Assembly (NCBI RefSeq): GCF_015832195.1
Contig: NC_052032.1
Coordinates: forward strand, 5,276,618 to 5,340,617
Length of the DNA: 64,000 bases
Direction of reading: 5' to 3'
Source: Motacilla alba alba
Lineage: Eukaryota > Chordata > Aves > Passeriformes > Motacillidae
The translations under genes were made by a program, and so were the position numbers. Of the stretch, positions 46,742 to 59,500 are shown one piece after another. Below the pieces are notes generated by a model. That model saw only the letters and a program-made list of their open reading frames with translations. It was not told the DNA's origin and searched no databases. Positions within the stretch are counted from its first letter, which is position 1; the number at the start of each line of letters is the position of its first letter.

Positions 46742-47242
46742 CTCCCCAAACCCCGTGGGGGACATCTCAGGACTTTGTCCCCGCAGCGCTGGTGGGATGT
46801 GACCCGGTGCCGGTTTCAGTCCGGCCATTCTTAGCCCCTGCCCTTTCGAGGCTGTAACACGACCTGTCAGCGGCTCCGGGCTCCTCTGGCCACGGGATGC
46901 CCCCTCCCTGCACCCCGTCCAGCCGGTTTGGGGTGACGCACTGTGGCCAAGCAGGTCGGGTGCTGCGGGGCTGGGTGTGGGCAGGTGGGGTGGCCAAACA
47001 CGCCCTGGAGGTCCTGGGGGTGCAATGGGGTGCTGCACCCCCTCCTTAGGACACCCCCTAAAACCAGCCCGTGCGGAGCTGGGGGTGCTGCCTCCATCCC
47101 TCGGTGTTGTGGTGGCAGCGGGCGTCCCAAGCGGGTTTCCTGCTGCCGGGCAGCACCCCAGGCTTTGGGATGTGGGCAGGGCAGGGGAGGAAGCCGGCAA
47201 CGTCACCACGCGTCACCCGGCATGGGGATGCCCTTACCGCAG

Positions 47243-47273
47243 CCGGATGCGGAGGGTGACTGCTGGGAACCAG
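47243..47273 (+). other. AK1: Candidate non-coding AK1 5'UTR exon
   Basis: A 31-nt segment between an acceptor-like CCCTTACCGCAG (ending 47242) and a perfect donor CAG|GTGAGT (47273/47274). It would be an alternative leader exon spliced to the start-codon exon at 47472. This rests on splice consensus only. Confidence 0.3.
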
Positions 47274-47504
47274 GTGAGTGATGGCCGCAGAAGCAGAGAT
47301 CCCTCAGCTCCCTATTCCAGGGCCGAGCCAGGAATTGCGTCTTCTCTCCCACCCCCCCCAGTCTGGCCTTGGAGCTGGGCACCATCATGGCCAAAAAGGG
47401 AGACCTTTTTTACTGCCCAGACTCTTGGTGACCTGATGTGCTGAGTTGTTTATCCTGCTCTTTTCTGGCAGCCTTAAGTGCTTCTGTGCCTGGACCACGG
47501 CAGC

Positions 47505-50500
47505 ATGTCGACAGGTGAGTGATCCATCTCCCTGCATGCATTCCAGCCGCATCCGTCCCCTCAGTGTCCCCTGCATCCATTCCCTCTGCATCTCCCTGTC
47601 TCCCCTGTGTCCTTTTCCTTGGTTGCCCCCTGCATCAATCCCCCCAGGAATTAATCCCTTTGTCCCCCCTGCATCCATCCCCTCGGTCCCCCTGTATCCA
47701 CCCCCTCTGCATTCCCCTTCCCTCCCTGCCTCTGTCCCCGCTGTCCCCCCTGCATTGTCCCCATTACGTGCAGCCCTGGTCCTCTTTGCATTCCCCCCCT
47801 CCATGTGCCCCCGTGTCCTTGCCTCCCTCCCTTCTGTCCGTCCCCCATGTCCCTCCAGCCCCCCCACATGCCCCACATCCCATTGGTCCCTGCCAGACTC
47901 TTGGCTCTGTCCCCAGCCCTGGGGAGTGCTGGGTGCCAAGGAGTTGAAATTTCATCCAGCTGTAATCAGGAGATGGGAAAGTGGCCCCAGAGCAGCTCAA
48001 CTTTATTTTTAGCTCCGCTTCCCCCTTCGGCATCACAGCCTGGCACCACCCCACACCACGGCCGGTGCACAGACCCCACAGGTGGTGAGAGCCCCGTGCC
48101 AGGGTGCTGGGCAGGGGACGGTGCCACTTGCACGTCAGCCACCAAGTCCAGGGACCGATGCTGGGGTCCAGGGACTGCCGGGGTTGTGCCAGGTGCTGGA
48201 GGTGGCCGTACCAAGCCGAGCCTGCCCAACCCCAGTTAGCCCAGCGGGGTGAGAAGCCGGCCACAGGGATGGATGAGGCCAGTCCCTGCCTGCAGTGGAG
48301 CCGTGGACAATGACCACCTCTGGGACACCACGTGGCACTGGAATTCCAGCCCCATGGCCGGGGTGCCATGGGGTCTTTGTGCTCAGACGTGGCCAGACAT
48401 CCCAACCTGCCCAGGTGACCAGGACACACGTCTGCCTCCCTCTGCATCTTCCCCCCAGGACTCTCCTGGATCGGTCCCCTCTATCCCCAGGGATGCCTGC
48501 CCTGGATCTGGCACCCCCTGGGGACACCTCACTCCCTGATGGCCCTTTTGGCTTTTGATAATTTTTTTTTTCCTTTCTCTTTTCCAGAAAAGCTCAAGCA
48601 GCACAAAATCATCTTTGTGGTGGGTAAGTCTGTGTCTGGATCCTGTCACTGGTGGGGTCAGCCCAGGCCTTTTCCCTGTACCTCTAGGCTGGGGAAACAG
48701 GGCTGGAGGCTGAGACTGGCCTATTCCCAGGCACTGTGGGGTGGCCGTGGCTCCAGCTTGGCTCCTCGAGTCCACGTGGGGTATGCTGGGGCCAGGAGGG
48801 CACCTCTGGCCAGGCATGGGGTGCCAGCATCTGGGGTGATGTGACAGTAAACCACTGGGGGTTGATGTGACAACAGACCCCTGGGAGGCAATGTGACAAA
48901 GCCCTGGGTGGCGATGCCCCGGGTGCCACCAGGGTGTGGTGCCCACACGCCAATTCCCAGCAGCCCATGCCACCCCCAAGCACTTGGGCAGCCTGAAGAG
49001 GAGCTCTGTCCATCCACTTGGTGCTGGGCCTGGGGACACCAGCTGACTGTCACTTGGTGCTGGGCCTGGGGACACCAGCTGACTGTCACTGAGCTCTGAG
49101 GACTCGTGCGTGTCTGTGCTGCTGCTGCCATGCCCCCCTCCCTCTCCTGACCTGTGGCTGGGGGCACGCGTGTGCCTTGCAGGTGGCCCTGGCTCGGGCA
49201 AAGGGACGCAGTGTGAGAAGATCGTGCAGAAGTATGGCTACACCCACCTCTCCACGGGGGACCTGCTGCGGGCAGAGGTCAGCTCGGGCTCCGAGCGGGG
49301 CAAGAAGCTGCAGGCCATCATGGAGAAGGGAGAGCTGGTGCCCCTGGTAAGTCCCTACCAGCCACCAGCTGCCACATTACGGGGTGTGCAGGGCTGTCGG
49401 TGGGGCCACCAGATGGTTGGCCCCAGTAATGGTCGGCACACGGCTCAGGCATCTCTGGCCCTGCCATCCCAGGGCAGGGTTTGCAGCAGGGATGCTGCAG
49501 GGACCCAGGGATGCTGGGTGGGAGCCCTGTTGTCCCGTGTCAGCCGTAACAGCTCTGTCCTCCCCCCTCCAGGACACGGTGCTGGACATGCTGAGGGACG
49601 CCATGGTGGCCAAAGCAGACGTGTCCAAGGGCTTCCTGATCGACGGATACCCCCGCGAGGTGAAGCAGGGAGAGGAGTTTGAAAAGAAGGTGAGCACTGG
49701 TGCCGTGCTGCGCCATGCTGGGCCGTGCCACACGCCAGCTTAGCACAGGGACTCAATCCAGCAGCAGCCTGGGCTCCCCGTCCCAGCAGAGATCACATCC
49801 CAGAAGGGTCTGAACTGGGCAGCAGGTCCCCCTGCCGCGGGGACAGCCTGTGCCCAGAGCACAGTGGAGGGACCAGGGTGTCCTCAGGCTGGCAGAGCGT
49901 GACAACAGCGCTGACATGATGGTGATGGCAGAGAGCCAGGGCTTGGCTGCAGTGTGCCTTTGCCTTCCTCTACATGGCCCTAGAGGCCACTGGAAGAGTG
50001 TCCTGGTGGCTCCCAGACCAAAGCCGTGGGAGGCAGGAGATGGTGTGGGCACATCTCTGTGTCCTGCTGGCCCCCAGACCCATGTGGAGGGAGGAAGAGC
50101 GTGGTGTGAGCACATTTGTGACCCTCATGCTGACCATCACCACCCCCCCAAACCAAACCAGACCCACACCAACTCCGTGTGGTGACAAGCACGTCCCCTC
50201 TGTGCGCAGATCGCGCCCCCCACGCTGCTGCTCTACGTGGATGCGGGGAAGGACACAATGGTGAAACGCCTGCTGAAGCGAGGAGAGACCAGCGGGAGGG
50301 TGGATGACAATGAGGAGACCATCAAGAAGCGTTTGGAGACCTACTACAAGGCCACTGAGCCTGTCATTGCCTTCTACAAGAGCAGAGGCATCGTCCGCCA
50401 GGTAAGTGGGAATGGGGCTGATGCCAGCACCCGCCAGCCCCGCAGCCTGGGGCTTGTGTCCCACAGGAGGGGAAGCGGTGGATGGGGATGATGAGGGAAG

Positions 50501-50772
50501 CAGGAAAACTCAATCCTGCCTAGTTTGGGGTGGGCCTGACCCCTCTCATTCCCAACACGACCCCCTCCAAGGATGGCCCGCGCCCCTTTGCCCTAAATGA
50601 GCCCTGGTCTCTTCACCCATGGCCAAAATGAATCCTTGGGAGAGTTCCAGCTGCTCTCGGCTGAGAGCCCTCGGGCAAGTCCCCCCGCTATCCCCTCTGT
50701 ACCCAGCTCAACGCCGAGGGCTCTGTGGAGGAGGTTTTCCAGCAGGTCTGCACCCACCTCGACTGCCTGTAA
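47505..50772 (+). CDS. AK1: AK1, adenylate kinase isoenzyme 1
   Basis: Coding exons: 47505-47514 (exon from 47472), 48588-48623, 49183-49346, 49573-49689, 50210-50401, 50707-50772 (stop TAA). The product is 194 aa, the standard AK1 length. This cytosolic enzyme catalyses ATP + AMP = 2 ADP, balancing adenine nucleotides in muscle, brain and red cells. Visible signatures are the P-loop GGPGSGKG at 16-23 with K22, the AMP-binding STGDLLR at 39-45 with R45, the adenylate kinase signature FLIDGYPRE around 91-99 with R98, and a short LID (about 131-141) with R133 and R139, with R150 beyond it. All catalytic arginines are present. The short LID without zinc cysteines is typical of the cytosolic isoform. 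The N-terminus MST matches chicken AK1 as I remember it. All introns are GT-AG with consistent phases. Confidence 0.97.
47520..47895. repeat. Pyrimidine-rich degenerate CCCCTGCATCCAT repeat in AK1 intron
   Basis: About 375 bp of C/T-rich sequence in which CCCCTGCATCCAT-like units recur at irregular spacing, starting straight after the donor of the start-codon exon. Confidence 0.75.
49015..49089. repeat. 36-bp tandem duplication in AK1 intron
   Basis: The unit starting CACTTGGTGCTGGGCCTGGG occurs at 49015 and 49051 as essentially identical copies, about 95 bp upstream of the P-loop exon. Confidence 0.9.
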
Positions 50773-50908
50773 CCCACCCCCCGGCCCCCGTTCCCCCCAG
50801 TGCACTCCAGCAGAGACAGCGGAAGCGGCTTTATCCTGTTTTCGTGGACGGAGCCGTGCGGAGGAAATTTCAAGGACATTGTGTTTGGCTCTTTCCCGTC
50901 TCTCCCCA

Positions 50909-50914
50909 GTAAAG
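50909..50914 (+). terminator. AK1: Possible AK1 poly(A) signal (variant AGTAAA)
   Basis: There is no AATAAA or ATTAAA within a few hundred bases of the AK1 stop. AGTAAA, a minor variant, lies 137 bp after it and is followed by T-rich sequence. A longer 3'UTR cannot be excluded. Confidence 0.35.
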
Positions 50915-50936
50915 TTCACTTTAATGAATCCAGACT

Positions 50937-51063
50937 TTATCTTTTTCTTCTGTCGCAGGAAATGAGTTTTTCTTTCCAGAGTTTTTTTTTTTTTTTTCTG
51001 CCTCTCTGTCCTCCCCCCAGCCCCTCTGGAGCTGATTAAGGGCAGGAAGCGGGTGTTTATCCC
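50937..51063. promoter_or_regulatory. GATA and ETS motifs between AK1 and ENG
   Basis: TTTATCT (GATA core) at 50937-50942, AGGAAATG (ETS core) near 50958, TTTCC near 50973, AGGAAG at 51044-51049 and TTATCC at 51058-51063 lie within about 130 bp, some 2.5 kb upstream of the ENG start codon. ENG is known to be controlled by GATA and ETS factors. Motifs this short also occur by chance. Confidence 0.3.
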
Positions 51064-53329
51064 GCCGGGGCAGCGGGATGCTGCGCTCAGAGGAAGGGAG
51101 GGAGCATCCCGGCCGCTCGCCCCGGCCTCCCAATCCGTGGCCTGCAGGGAGCCTGCGCCTGCATCCTCCAGCCAGTGCTGTCCCGATTGCTGAGCCCCCT
51201 CGTGCTCTGGGCGTGTGTCCGGACACACAGGCAGCATCTGAGCCGCGTCCTGCACATGCGTCTCAGCTCTCCTGCTGGCTGCCAGGGGCTGGAGGCGACC
51301 GGATTTGGGATGGGGATTTCCACCACTTTCATGCCTTGGCATTTCCTTGTTTCTGTTGGCTGTCGGGGTTTTTTTGGGGTACGCAGTGGCTGCGCTGTGA
51401 TGGTTTGTGGTGGCACAGTGCCCCGGAGTGGGGTGTTCTCTGTCCTGCTGTGCCTGGACACTCACTGCTCAGCCCCTGCCCCAGGGAATAAGGAATGCGC
51501 TGGGGACACCCAGATGGGCCCAGCCACCAGCCTGGGTGTCCTCCTGGCTGGAGGCCTGGGCGGGTGCCCTGGTGGTGGTGAGTCACAGGAGCCCAGCAGA
51601 CAGGCAGTGAGGGGGGCTGGTGTGGGGGACAGGGGATGTGGGGGCTCCCCAGCACCCACAGAACCACACAGGCACAACGCCATAGCAGAGGGGCTCCGGT
51701 GGAGCCTGGGGACAGAGTTCACCCAGCCACAGTGAGGGCAGGAGGCAGCAGAGCTGCAACCCCAGCAGGGCCCCCCACCACTTGCTTTGGGCTGCTGGGA
51801 GCTGGGCACGGAGCCAGGGGGCTGGGAGGGCAGGAGGGGCGGCAGCGCTGGGGTCAGCCAAGGCCACGAGGCCAAGGAGTCAGAGTGGAGAAAGGAAGCC
51901 AGCAGGGAAAAAACAAAACTCCCCAAGACGAAAACCCAAACTCACCAGTCAGCCCGACGTCAGCCCGGTGCTCCGGGGCCACGAGCCACGGGCAGAGGCT
52001 GGGGCACTGCGGGGAGGCAGGCGGGCAGGAAGGATGCAGCCATCCGGCAGGGGCTGGGACGCTGCCAGGACAACGAGCCAGGGCTGGGGCCGGCCAGTGC
52101 TCGCCTCGTGCGGGTGGAACAAGGGGGCAGAGGGCTCGTGTGGTTTGGGACACCACGGCCTAAAACTGGGGAGTGGGGGACACATCTCTCTTGTGCCTCC
52201 AGCCCTCTGTGGGGGTACTGTGAGAGTCCCCAGGTGGTTACGTGGGCAGGGAGTGGGACAGGAGCCCTGCCCAGCTCGCTGGTACAGCCCTGAGTGCTTG
52301 GTGTTGGTGTTTAGATGCTTTTCCTCTGGTTTGAAATCTCAAGGCCATCCCATATGCAGCGAGAGGGGAAGATGCTGGGCCAAATGGGGTGCAGGGGGCT
52401 GCACGTGTGGCCGCCCCACAGCCACGGCCACCCTCCTTCTGTCCCACTGTGGCTGCCACCATCCCAGTATCCATCACCGAGGGTCTCTTGGTCGTTGTCC
52501 TGTGGTGTCACCGCGGGGAGAGGGGTGCGAGGGCGCCAGAGGATCCCGTGCCGGGTCCCGGTCCCCGTCCCCATCTCCATCCCCGGGTGAGCACCCGTCC
52601 CCGCGGTCCCCAGGAGATGGCAGTGCTCTGTCATGGGAGATGGTTGCTGCTCACCCCGGGTCACAGACATCTCCGGGGACATCCTGGCTGCTGGGGACAG
52701 GCGTCGCTGACTTCCCTGGCACGTTTCCATTCTCTCCCCATGCCCGTGAACCACGAATCGACCCCACCCCCGGGGACCTGCGCCCACCCCCGGCGTGAGG
52801 GTCCGAGCCCCACTGATAGCTGGGGGAGGGCTCTCAGCTCGGCCAGCAGAGGCGTGGGGAGGAATGGGGCAGGAGTGCAGAAGGGGGTCCCTGGTGCCCC
52901 TTCAGCCGTGCTCAGCTGTGACCCCCTTGCCCGTGACTCCCTGATCCAGGCCCCCTTGTCCCAAGGGATCTCCCGACCCCAAGCCCGCCTGCCGGCCGGG
53001 GGTGTCCGGGCAGCCCTGGCCGAGGGTACAGGCAGGGAGGGCAGCAGTGCTCGGGGGCTCCCACCTGCCCACCAGAGTGGGCATCCATGGGGCAGCCGCC
53101 AGCCTGAGACATGTGGCCCTGCCAGGGTGCTGGCTGGGAGCAGGGGGTGCTGAATGTCGGGGGCAGCCCCTTCCCCACCGCCTGGGGCAGCTCCCCATCC
53201 CCGTCACTGAAGCAGCTCGGGAATAATTTGGGTGGGTGGGCCCCACCAGAAGCCCTGTGTCACACCCTGCACTCACTAGTGCCAGCCCTGGGAGGCGCTG
53301 GGGGCGCCTCGCCCGGGTGCTGGGAGCGC
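51064..53329. other. Intergenic region between AK1 and ENG
   Basis: I recognise no exon, RNA gene or transposon. Open frames here are GC-driven and lack any family resemblance. Upstream regulatory DNA of ENG is expected in this interval. Confidence 0.55.
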
Positions 53330-53584
53330 CCTCCCCCCGCCCGGGGCGCTCCCAGCGCGCCCCTCCGGAGGCGCAGCCCCGCACGGCGCTGTGGGGAAAC
53401 TGAGGCACGGCGCCTCCGGGGGAGGGGGGTCCATCCTCTCCGCCCCCCCGGCCCCGCCGGCCCGGCCCCAGCGCCGCCAGCGGCATTTCCTCCGCCGCGG
53501 ACCCTCCTCCGAAGGGAGTCGGTTTCCTGCCGCTGCCGCCGCCCGCACTCGGCGCTGGCTCCCGGGCAGCGGCCGCCGGCGGAC
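53330..53584 (+). promoter_or_regulatory. ENG: ENG promoter and 5'UTR, TATA-less and GC-rich, with ETS sites
   Basis: A CpG-rich block directly before the ENG start codon without a TATA box. GGAA cores are present on the minus strand at CATTTCCTCC (near 53484) and GGTTTCCTGC (near 53521), matching ETS-family sites. ETS factors such as FLI1, ERG and ELF1 are known regulators of the mammalian Eng promoter. The transcription start was not determined. Confidence 0.55.
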
Positions 53585-56500
53585 ATGGGCCCCCGCTCCG
53601 TCCCGCTCCTGCCGCTGCTCCTGGCGCTGCTCGGCCGCCCGGGTGAGTGGAGACGGGGGGCACCAGGGACCCGGACCCCGGGGATGGGACCCGCGGGACG
53701 GGACAGCGGGACGGGACCCCCGGGACGGGACGGCGGCCGCGGCCGGACCGCCGGTGACTCCGGATCGGCGGCCAAAGGGGTCCCGGCTGTGCCCGCACAG
53801 GCAGAGATTGTCACCCCCGGGAACCCCCCGGGAGAGGATGTTTTGGGGAGCAGCGTCCATGTGGGAAGGGACAAACCCACCCCGATTCCCGGAACACGGC
53901 GGAGCCCTGCCACTCCCTGGGACCCCCGAAATCCCGGCTGCGTCACTGGGCGTGGGAGGTGTTGAAGACGCCGTGGCTGAGTCCTGACCTAGACGGTGGC
54001 ACAGGGAGGGCCTGGGGTGGCTTTGGTCCCCGTCACCTCGGAGTATGGAGGGGTTGACCAGGAGATGGGGAAAAGAAACGGGAGAAAACCCTTAAAGCCT
54101 CACATGGGATGTGGAACTGGAGCTGGAAAGAAATGGGGAAAAAACCTTAAAACCTCATATGGAATGTGGGGATGGAGCTGGGGGTGAGAAATGGGAAAAA
54201 CCCTTAAAGTCTCAAATGGGAGTTGAGGGCTTAGATGCCTCCGGAGCAGTCGGAGCCACCCCGAGATCCCTGCAAAGCCACGGGGGGGATTTCAGTGCTT
54301 GCTGATGGAGCTGGGGGACAGGGAGCTGGGGGACTTGGGGACATCGCCCGCTGGCAAGGGGGAAGGGAACTGGGGAGGCAGCAGCCGCCAGAGAGGCTGC
54401 GGCCAGCGGCACTGAGTGTCCCGGCTGGGTTGGTCCCTCCTGGTCACCTCGGGGGCCAGCGCTCATGGGTGGTGCTGGGGTGGCCCCGCTGCCAGGCTTG
54501 ATGCCCACTCTTATATCACAACCCTGTCTGGTGGCTGTGCCGCACAGTCCCTGTCCAGTGGGGCTGTGCCGTGGGGGCCATGTCCCCTGGAGCTGTGCCA
54601 GACAGTTTCCATCCTTGTAGATGTACAGTAGGTCCTGTGTCCTGTGTAACTGTGAGACTGGGTGCCCATCCTATAGCTGTGCCACAGTCCCTGCCCTAGG
54701 GCAGTGCCGTGGTGTCCCTGTCCTGTGTGAATGTGCAGTGAGGTCTGTGTCCTCTGTCGCTTTCTTGTACAATCTCCATCCTATACCCGTGCCATATGCT
54801 CCACGTGCTCTGTTGATGTGCCACAGAGGCCTCGTCCTCCCTGTCTGTGATGTATAGTCCCTATACCACACAGCTGTGCCGTGTGGTCCTCGTCTACACA
54901 GCTGTGCAATGTCACCTGTGTCCTGTGTGGCAGTGCCACGTGTCCATGACCTTTATATTCTTCCCCAGCAGTCTCCACCCTATATGGCTGTGCCATCCAT
55001 GCCCTAACAGGGCTGTGCTGTATGGGCTGAGTCCTACATAGCTGTGCCATATGGTCCCCACCCTGAATGTGTGTTTCTATGGCCCCTGTCCTATTTATCT
55101 GTGCTGTATGATCCCCATCCAACGCAGCTGTGGCACACAGTCCCTGTGCTCTGTAATGGAGCCGTACGGTCCCTATCGTACGTGTCTGTGTGGTCCCTGT
55201 CCTGTGTCACTCTGCCATGCAAACAGACCATCTCCTCTGGCCATACCACCCCTCAGGTATGCAGCTGTGCTCTATGGACCCATCCTGCATGACTGTGCCA
55301 TATCGTCACTGCCCCATGTAGCTGTGCCATGTGGTCCCCATGCTGAGCGTCTGTGCTACGTGGTCCATGAATGTCCTGCCTAGCTGGGACACATGGTCCC
55401 CATCCTGCCTACCTGTGCTACTCACCACATTCCGTCCAGGTGCTGCTTCTTCCTCACAGGAACCTCTGGGGCTGGGAGCCCACAGCGGGCGCAGTGCCAT
55501 GGAACTGAGAGCCCCATAGCAGTGGGCACAGTGCTATGGCACTGGGGTGTCCATGGTGGTGCAGTGCTGTGGCACTGGGGTGTCCATGGTGGTGCAGTGG
55601 TGTGGCACTGGGATATCCATGGTGGTGCAGTGGTTGAGGCACTGGGATGTCCATGGTGGTGCAGTGGTGTGGCACTGGGGTGTCCATGGTGGTGCAGTGG
55701 TGTGGCACTGGGATGTCCATGGTGGTGCAGTGCTGTGGCACTGGGATGTCCATGGTGGTGCAGTGCTGTGGCACTGGGGTGTCCATGGTGGTGCAGTGAT
55801 GTGGCACTGGGGTGTCCATGGTGGTGCAGTGGTGTGGCACTGAGGTGTCCATGGTGGTGCAGTGGTGTGGCACTGGGGTGCTCTTGGTGGTGCAGTGTCA
55901 GGGTGTCTCACAGGCACAGCCAGATTCCAGAGGTGGGGGGCTTTCTGTCCCCCTCGACAGGGGTCAGCAGTGCTCCCCGTGGGGTGAGCATGGTGCTGGG
56001 TCACCCCTCCCGTCTCTGAGGAGAGGCTTCGTGGCACCTAGAGAGTGGCAGGAATGATCTGGTTTGTGTCAGGCCCAAAGCCTGGACCCACCCACCCCAC
56101 CATCCGCCCCCCAGTGCCTCCTCAGCCACAGCCAGCAGTGGCTCAGAGGATGACAATTCCCTCTCAGTGCAGGATCCATCCCCATTCCTGTCCGGGATCA
56201 GCTCATTGCACAAGTGCCAAGGCAACACCGCCAGATGCAAGGATGCCAAAGTGGTTTTGGGCATCCTGCACTGCCAGAGCCACCCTTGCCCTGCACCCCA
56301 CATCCCAGCTTTGCTCTCTGCTCCCAAAACCCCAGGAATGTGCCCCCCAGCCCCTGACCCACAGGGGAGCCACATTGGGACCATCCCTGCCCCCTGATCT
56401 CAGCAGCACCAAAGCAAGGGAGAACGCGGGTTGGAAAAACATGAAGTGGATTTTCTTTCTTTCTTCCTTTTGAATTTTTTTTTTTCCCTTTCCTGGAGTA

Positions 56501-59500
56501 CAAAAATAACAGTGCCCTTATCTGATCGCCCCGGCGGCCCAGCTGAGCCCCCTTATCTGATCCTGACATAATGCTGGAGCCCGCTGCCTTCCCCAGGGAC
56601 AGACAGTGCCCGACTGGCACCGCTGCCCCGCATCCCCTCCTCCGGCATCCCTGCCCCGCCGGGGCGAGCCCAGCCGCGACCCCGGCCCTGCCTGAGCTCC
56701 CAGCGGGATGCTGCCCGAGGAGCGGCGAGCTGCCCGGCCTGTGCCCGGTGCCGTCGGGGCAGGAGTGGAAGGGAAGAGGGACACAGCCTGCGGCGCCCAG
56801 ATAAGCGGCTGTTTATCTTCCTCCCGATGCTGCCGGCCGCGCGGCCGCCACGCCGGGGGGAGGAAGCACCGGACAATGAGTGGGCCCACGGCAGCGGCAC
56901 CGGGGGTCTGTGCCGTGACCCCGCCGCCACAGCCGGGCCACCCCAGCGGTGAGACGCAGGTCAGGGACACCACGATGGGCACAGCTTGGACGGAATGGCC
57001 CTTTGCCGGGTGCCGCATCCCAAAAACTCAGCGACCCGGAGCATCACAGCCTCTTAGCCCCAGTCCCGGTGCGGGTGGCCGGGTGGACTGGAGTTTGGTC
57101 CGGCACCTCCCGGTGCATTGGCTGGAGCCACCAGGGATGGGAAAAGTTGGAGCGGGAAGGGATAGAACTCAGCGGCCACCTCCAAAGGAAACACAGCGTC
57201 CCAGGCACTGTCTCCCCACAGAAAGCCCCTGGAAACCCAGCTGCGTGCTGGCAGACCACGGGGGTCTGTCCTTCCCGGCCCCCTGGAAGGGAGCACCCAC
57301 GGATGCAGACGGTTCCTCGGGGCCAAGTTAAGGACAGCCCGGCCACAGCGGGGCTGCCTGAGGCAGAGGAAACTGTCGAGGCACGTGGGGATTTACAGGA
57401 TCAGGCCTTCAAATGGCTGTTTGCGCTCAGGATTTCCCTTGGCAGCCGCCGGCCGGCCCCGCTCGCCGCACGCCGCCGGGGGCTTTGCGATGGGGCAAAG
57501 CTCACGCCTCAGCGCCCGCCGAGGATGAGCTTCACAGCCATTTCCATACCTGCGCTTCCCACTTTCCTGCGGCCGGGGAATGCGGGGGGGCTTCCGCCCC
57601 CGCCCCGGCCCTCGGGGCGGCTGGGTGCGAGTTCTGGCACGCCGCAGTGCCGAGCGGGGACGGTGGATTTTTCCAGCCCGGATCCAAGGGTCATTAACGG
57701 GCTTGCGGAGGGGGCTGGCGGGGCAGACGGGCCCCGGGCGAACACGTAGCGATGGTCCCGGCGGGGCCGCGCTGTCGCCGGGCCGGGGGCTGAGGCCGCA
57801 GGGGCAGTGCCGGCGCTGGCGGAGACACTCAGCCCCCTCCTGCATCGCGTCCCCCCGTGCTGTGTCACCCCACATCCGTGCGGCGGGGACTGACAGTCTC
57901 TTGTTTTCCGCCCAGACCCCGGGAGAGCCGAGGGCTGTGACTTGCAGCCGGTGACAGCGGAGCCACCCATCACCCTCTCCTATGCCACCAGCGCGGTGCC
58001 CCGGGGCTGTGTCAGCAGCAGCTCCATGGACACTCGCCATGAAGTCCATGTCCTCAGCGTCAAGTGGTCCGAGGTGAGCAAAAGGGGTCGCAGTGCATCC
58101 CCGCAGAACTTAGAGTGTCCTTCACAGTGTCACCACAGCTCTGTCATCCTGCCACCGCCCTCAGCAGGCAGCGTGTCCCAGCTGTGAAAACCTTCCTCTA
58201 AGTAAGGAGCAGTGAAAGGACCTGGATTAACCTCCTCCATGGCAGCTTGTCCAAGCTTCTCCAAGCACAGCCTTGGGCATCTCTGCCCCTGATGGGAATG
58301 TAAAGACTTTAGAGGCAAATTCTTTAGTAGCCCATGCTGCCAAGGCAGATACTCCCGTGCTGGACACCTCAGGACACTCCATTTCCCTGCGAAGGTGGCC
58401 TGGCTCTGGCTCAGGAGCTGGGCAGAGCCACGGGTACCCAGTGGTGACCACACTGGGGAGGGAGGGAGGCATGGAAAGTGGAAGGGAGGAAGGGATGGAA
58501 GGTAGAATGGAGGAAAGGATGGAGGAAGAGATGGAAGGAGGGATGAAGGGAGGGATGGAGGAAAGAGTGGAGAGATGAAGGAGGCACATCATTTTAAGGT
58601 GTCCAAGCAAGCAGAAACCTGTCTTCCAAAGTTGGCAGGGCTGTTCTGAGGGGTGATAACCACACTGTGGGTGCTTTGGGGCAAGGGCGGTGTCAGGGCT
58701 GGCAGTGGCACTGGCTGGCACTGTTGGGTGGCTTTGCACCAGCTCACGGGTTCGCATGGCAGCTCTGCAGGACAGCCCGGCTTCCCTCACGCTGGCTGGG
58801 GCCCAGCACCCAATTTTGGCCCAGCCCTGGGCCACCCGGCGCCACACTCCCCCCTCCCTGCCACCTCCCAGCTCTCCCAGTTCTGCTTTTGGAGCGGAGG
58901 GGGAGCCAGACCACGAGGCGCTGGGGAAGGTCGGTTTTGCAAGGACCCCCCTGGCCTAAACTGGTGTAACCTGGCCTTGGCATCCCGGATAAGTGCCAGG
59001 CCCGGGGGTGCCCCGGGGTTGTCACCAGCGGCAACAGGGGACACGCACTGATGTCACGGCTGCGGCACCGAGCCCCGCGGCGCGCGGGGGAAGCTGGGCA
59101 GGGACACGGCTCCACTTATAGAAGAATTACTGGAAGCTGCTTTCTATAAGCAGATCCCCACGATGAAAAAAAAAAAAGGAGAAGAAAAAGAAAAAAATAA
59201 CCCGAAAGGCGGCGGCGGGGAGCGCCGAGGCTCCCGCCACTCGCGCAGCCAAACAATGGAGCGCCACAAAACACGCGGCAGGAAAAACAGCCGCCAGCTC
59301 CTCCCCGACGCTCGGGGCCACCCGGGGTCCCTGGCCACCCACGCTTGCCACGGGACCGTGGCCAGGCCGGGATGCCCACGGCCTCATCCCGCCAGCCCTG
59401 TGCACGGCGCTGGCAGCAGCCTCCACCCGCCCCGGCCCCGGCTGGCGTTCCCTGCCCTCTCCCTCTCCCTCTGCTCAGAGCTTTGCGAGCAGCAGTTGCC

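Noticed and set aside
55393..56037. Open frames of 140-210 codons on both strands in ENG intron 1
   Set aside because: They come from the 33-bp minisatellite, whose unit length is a multiple of three, and lie inside an intron.
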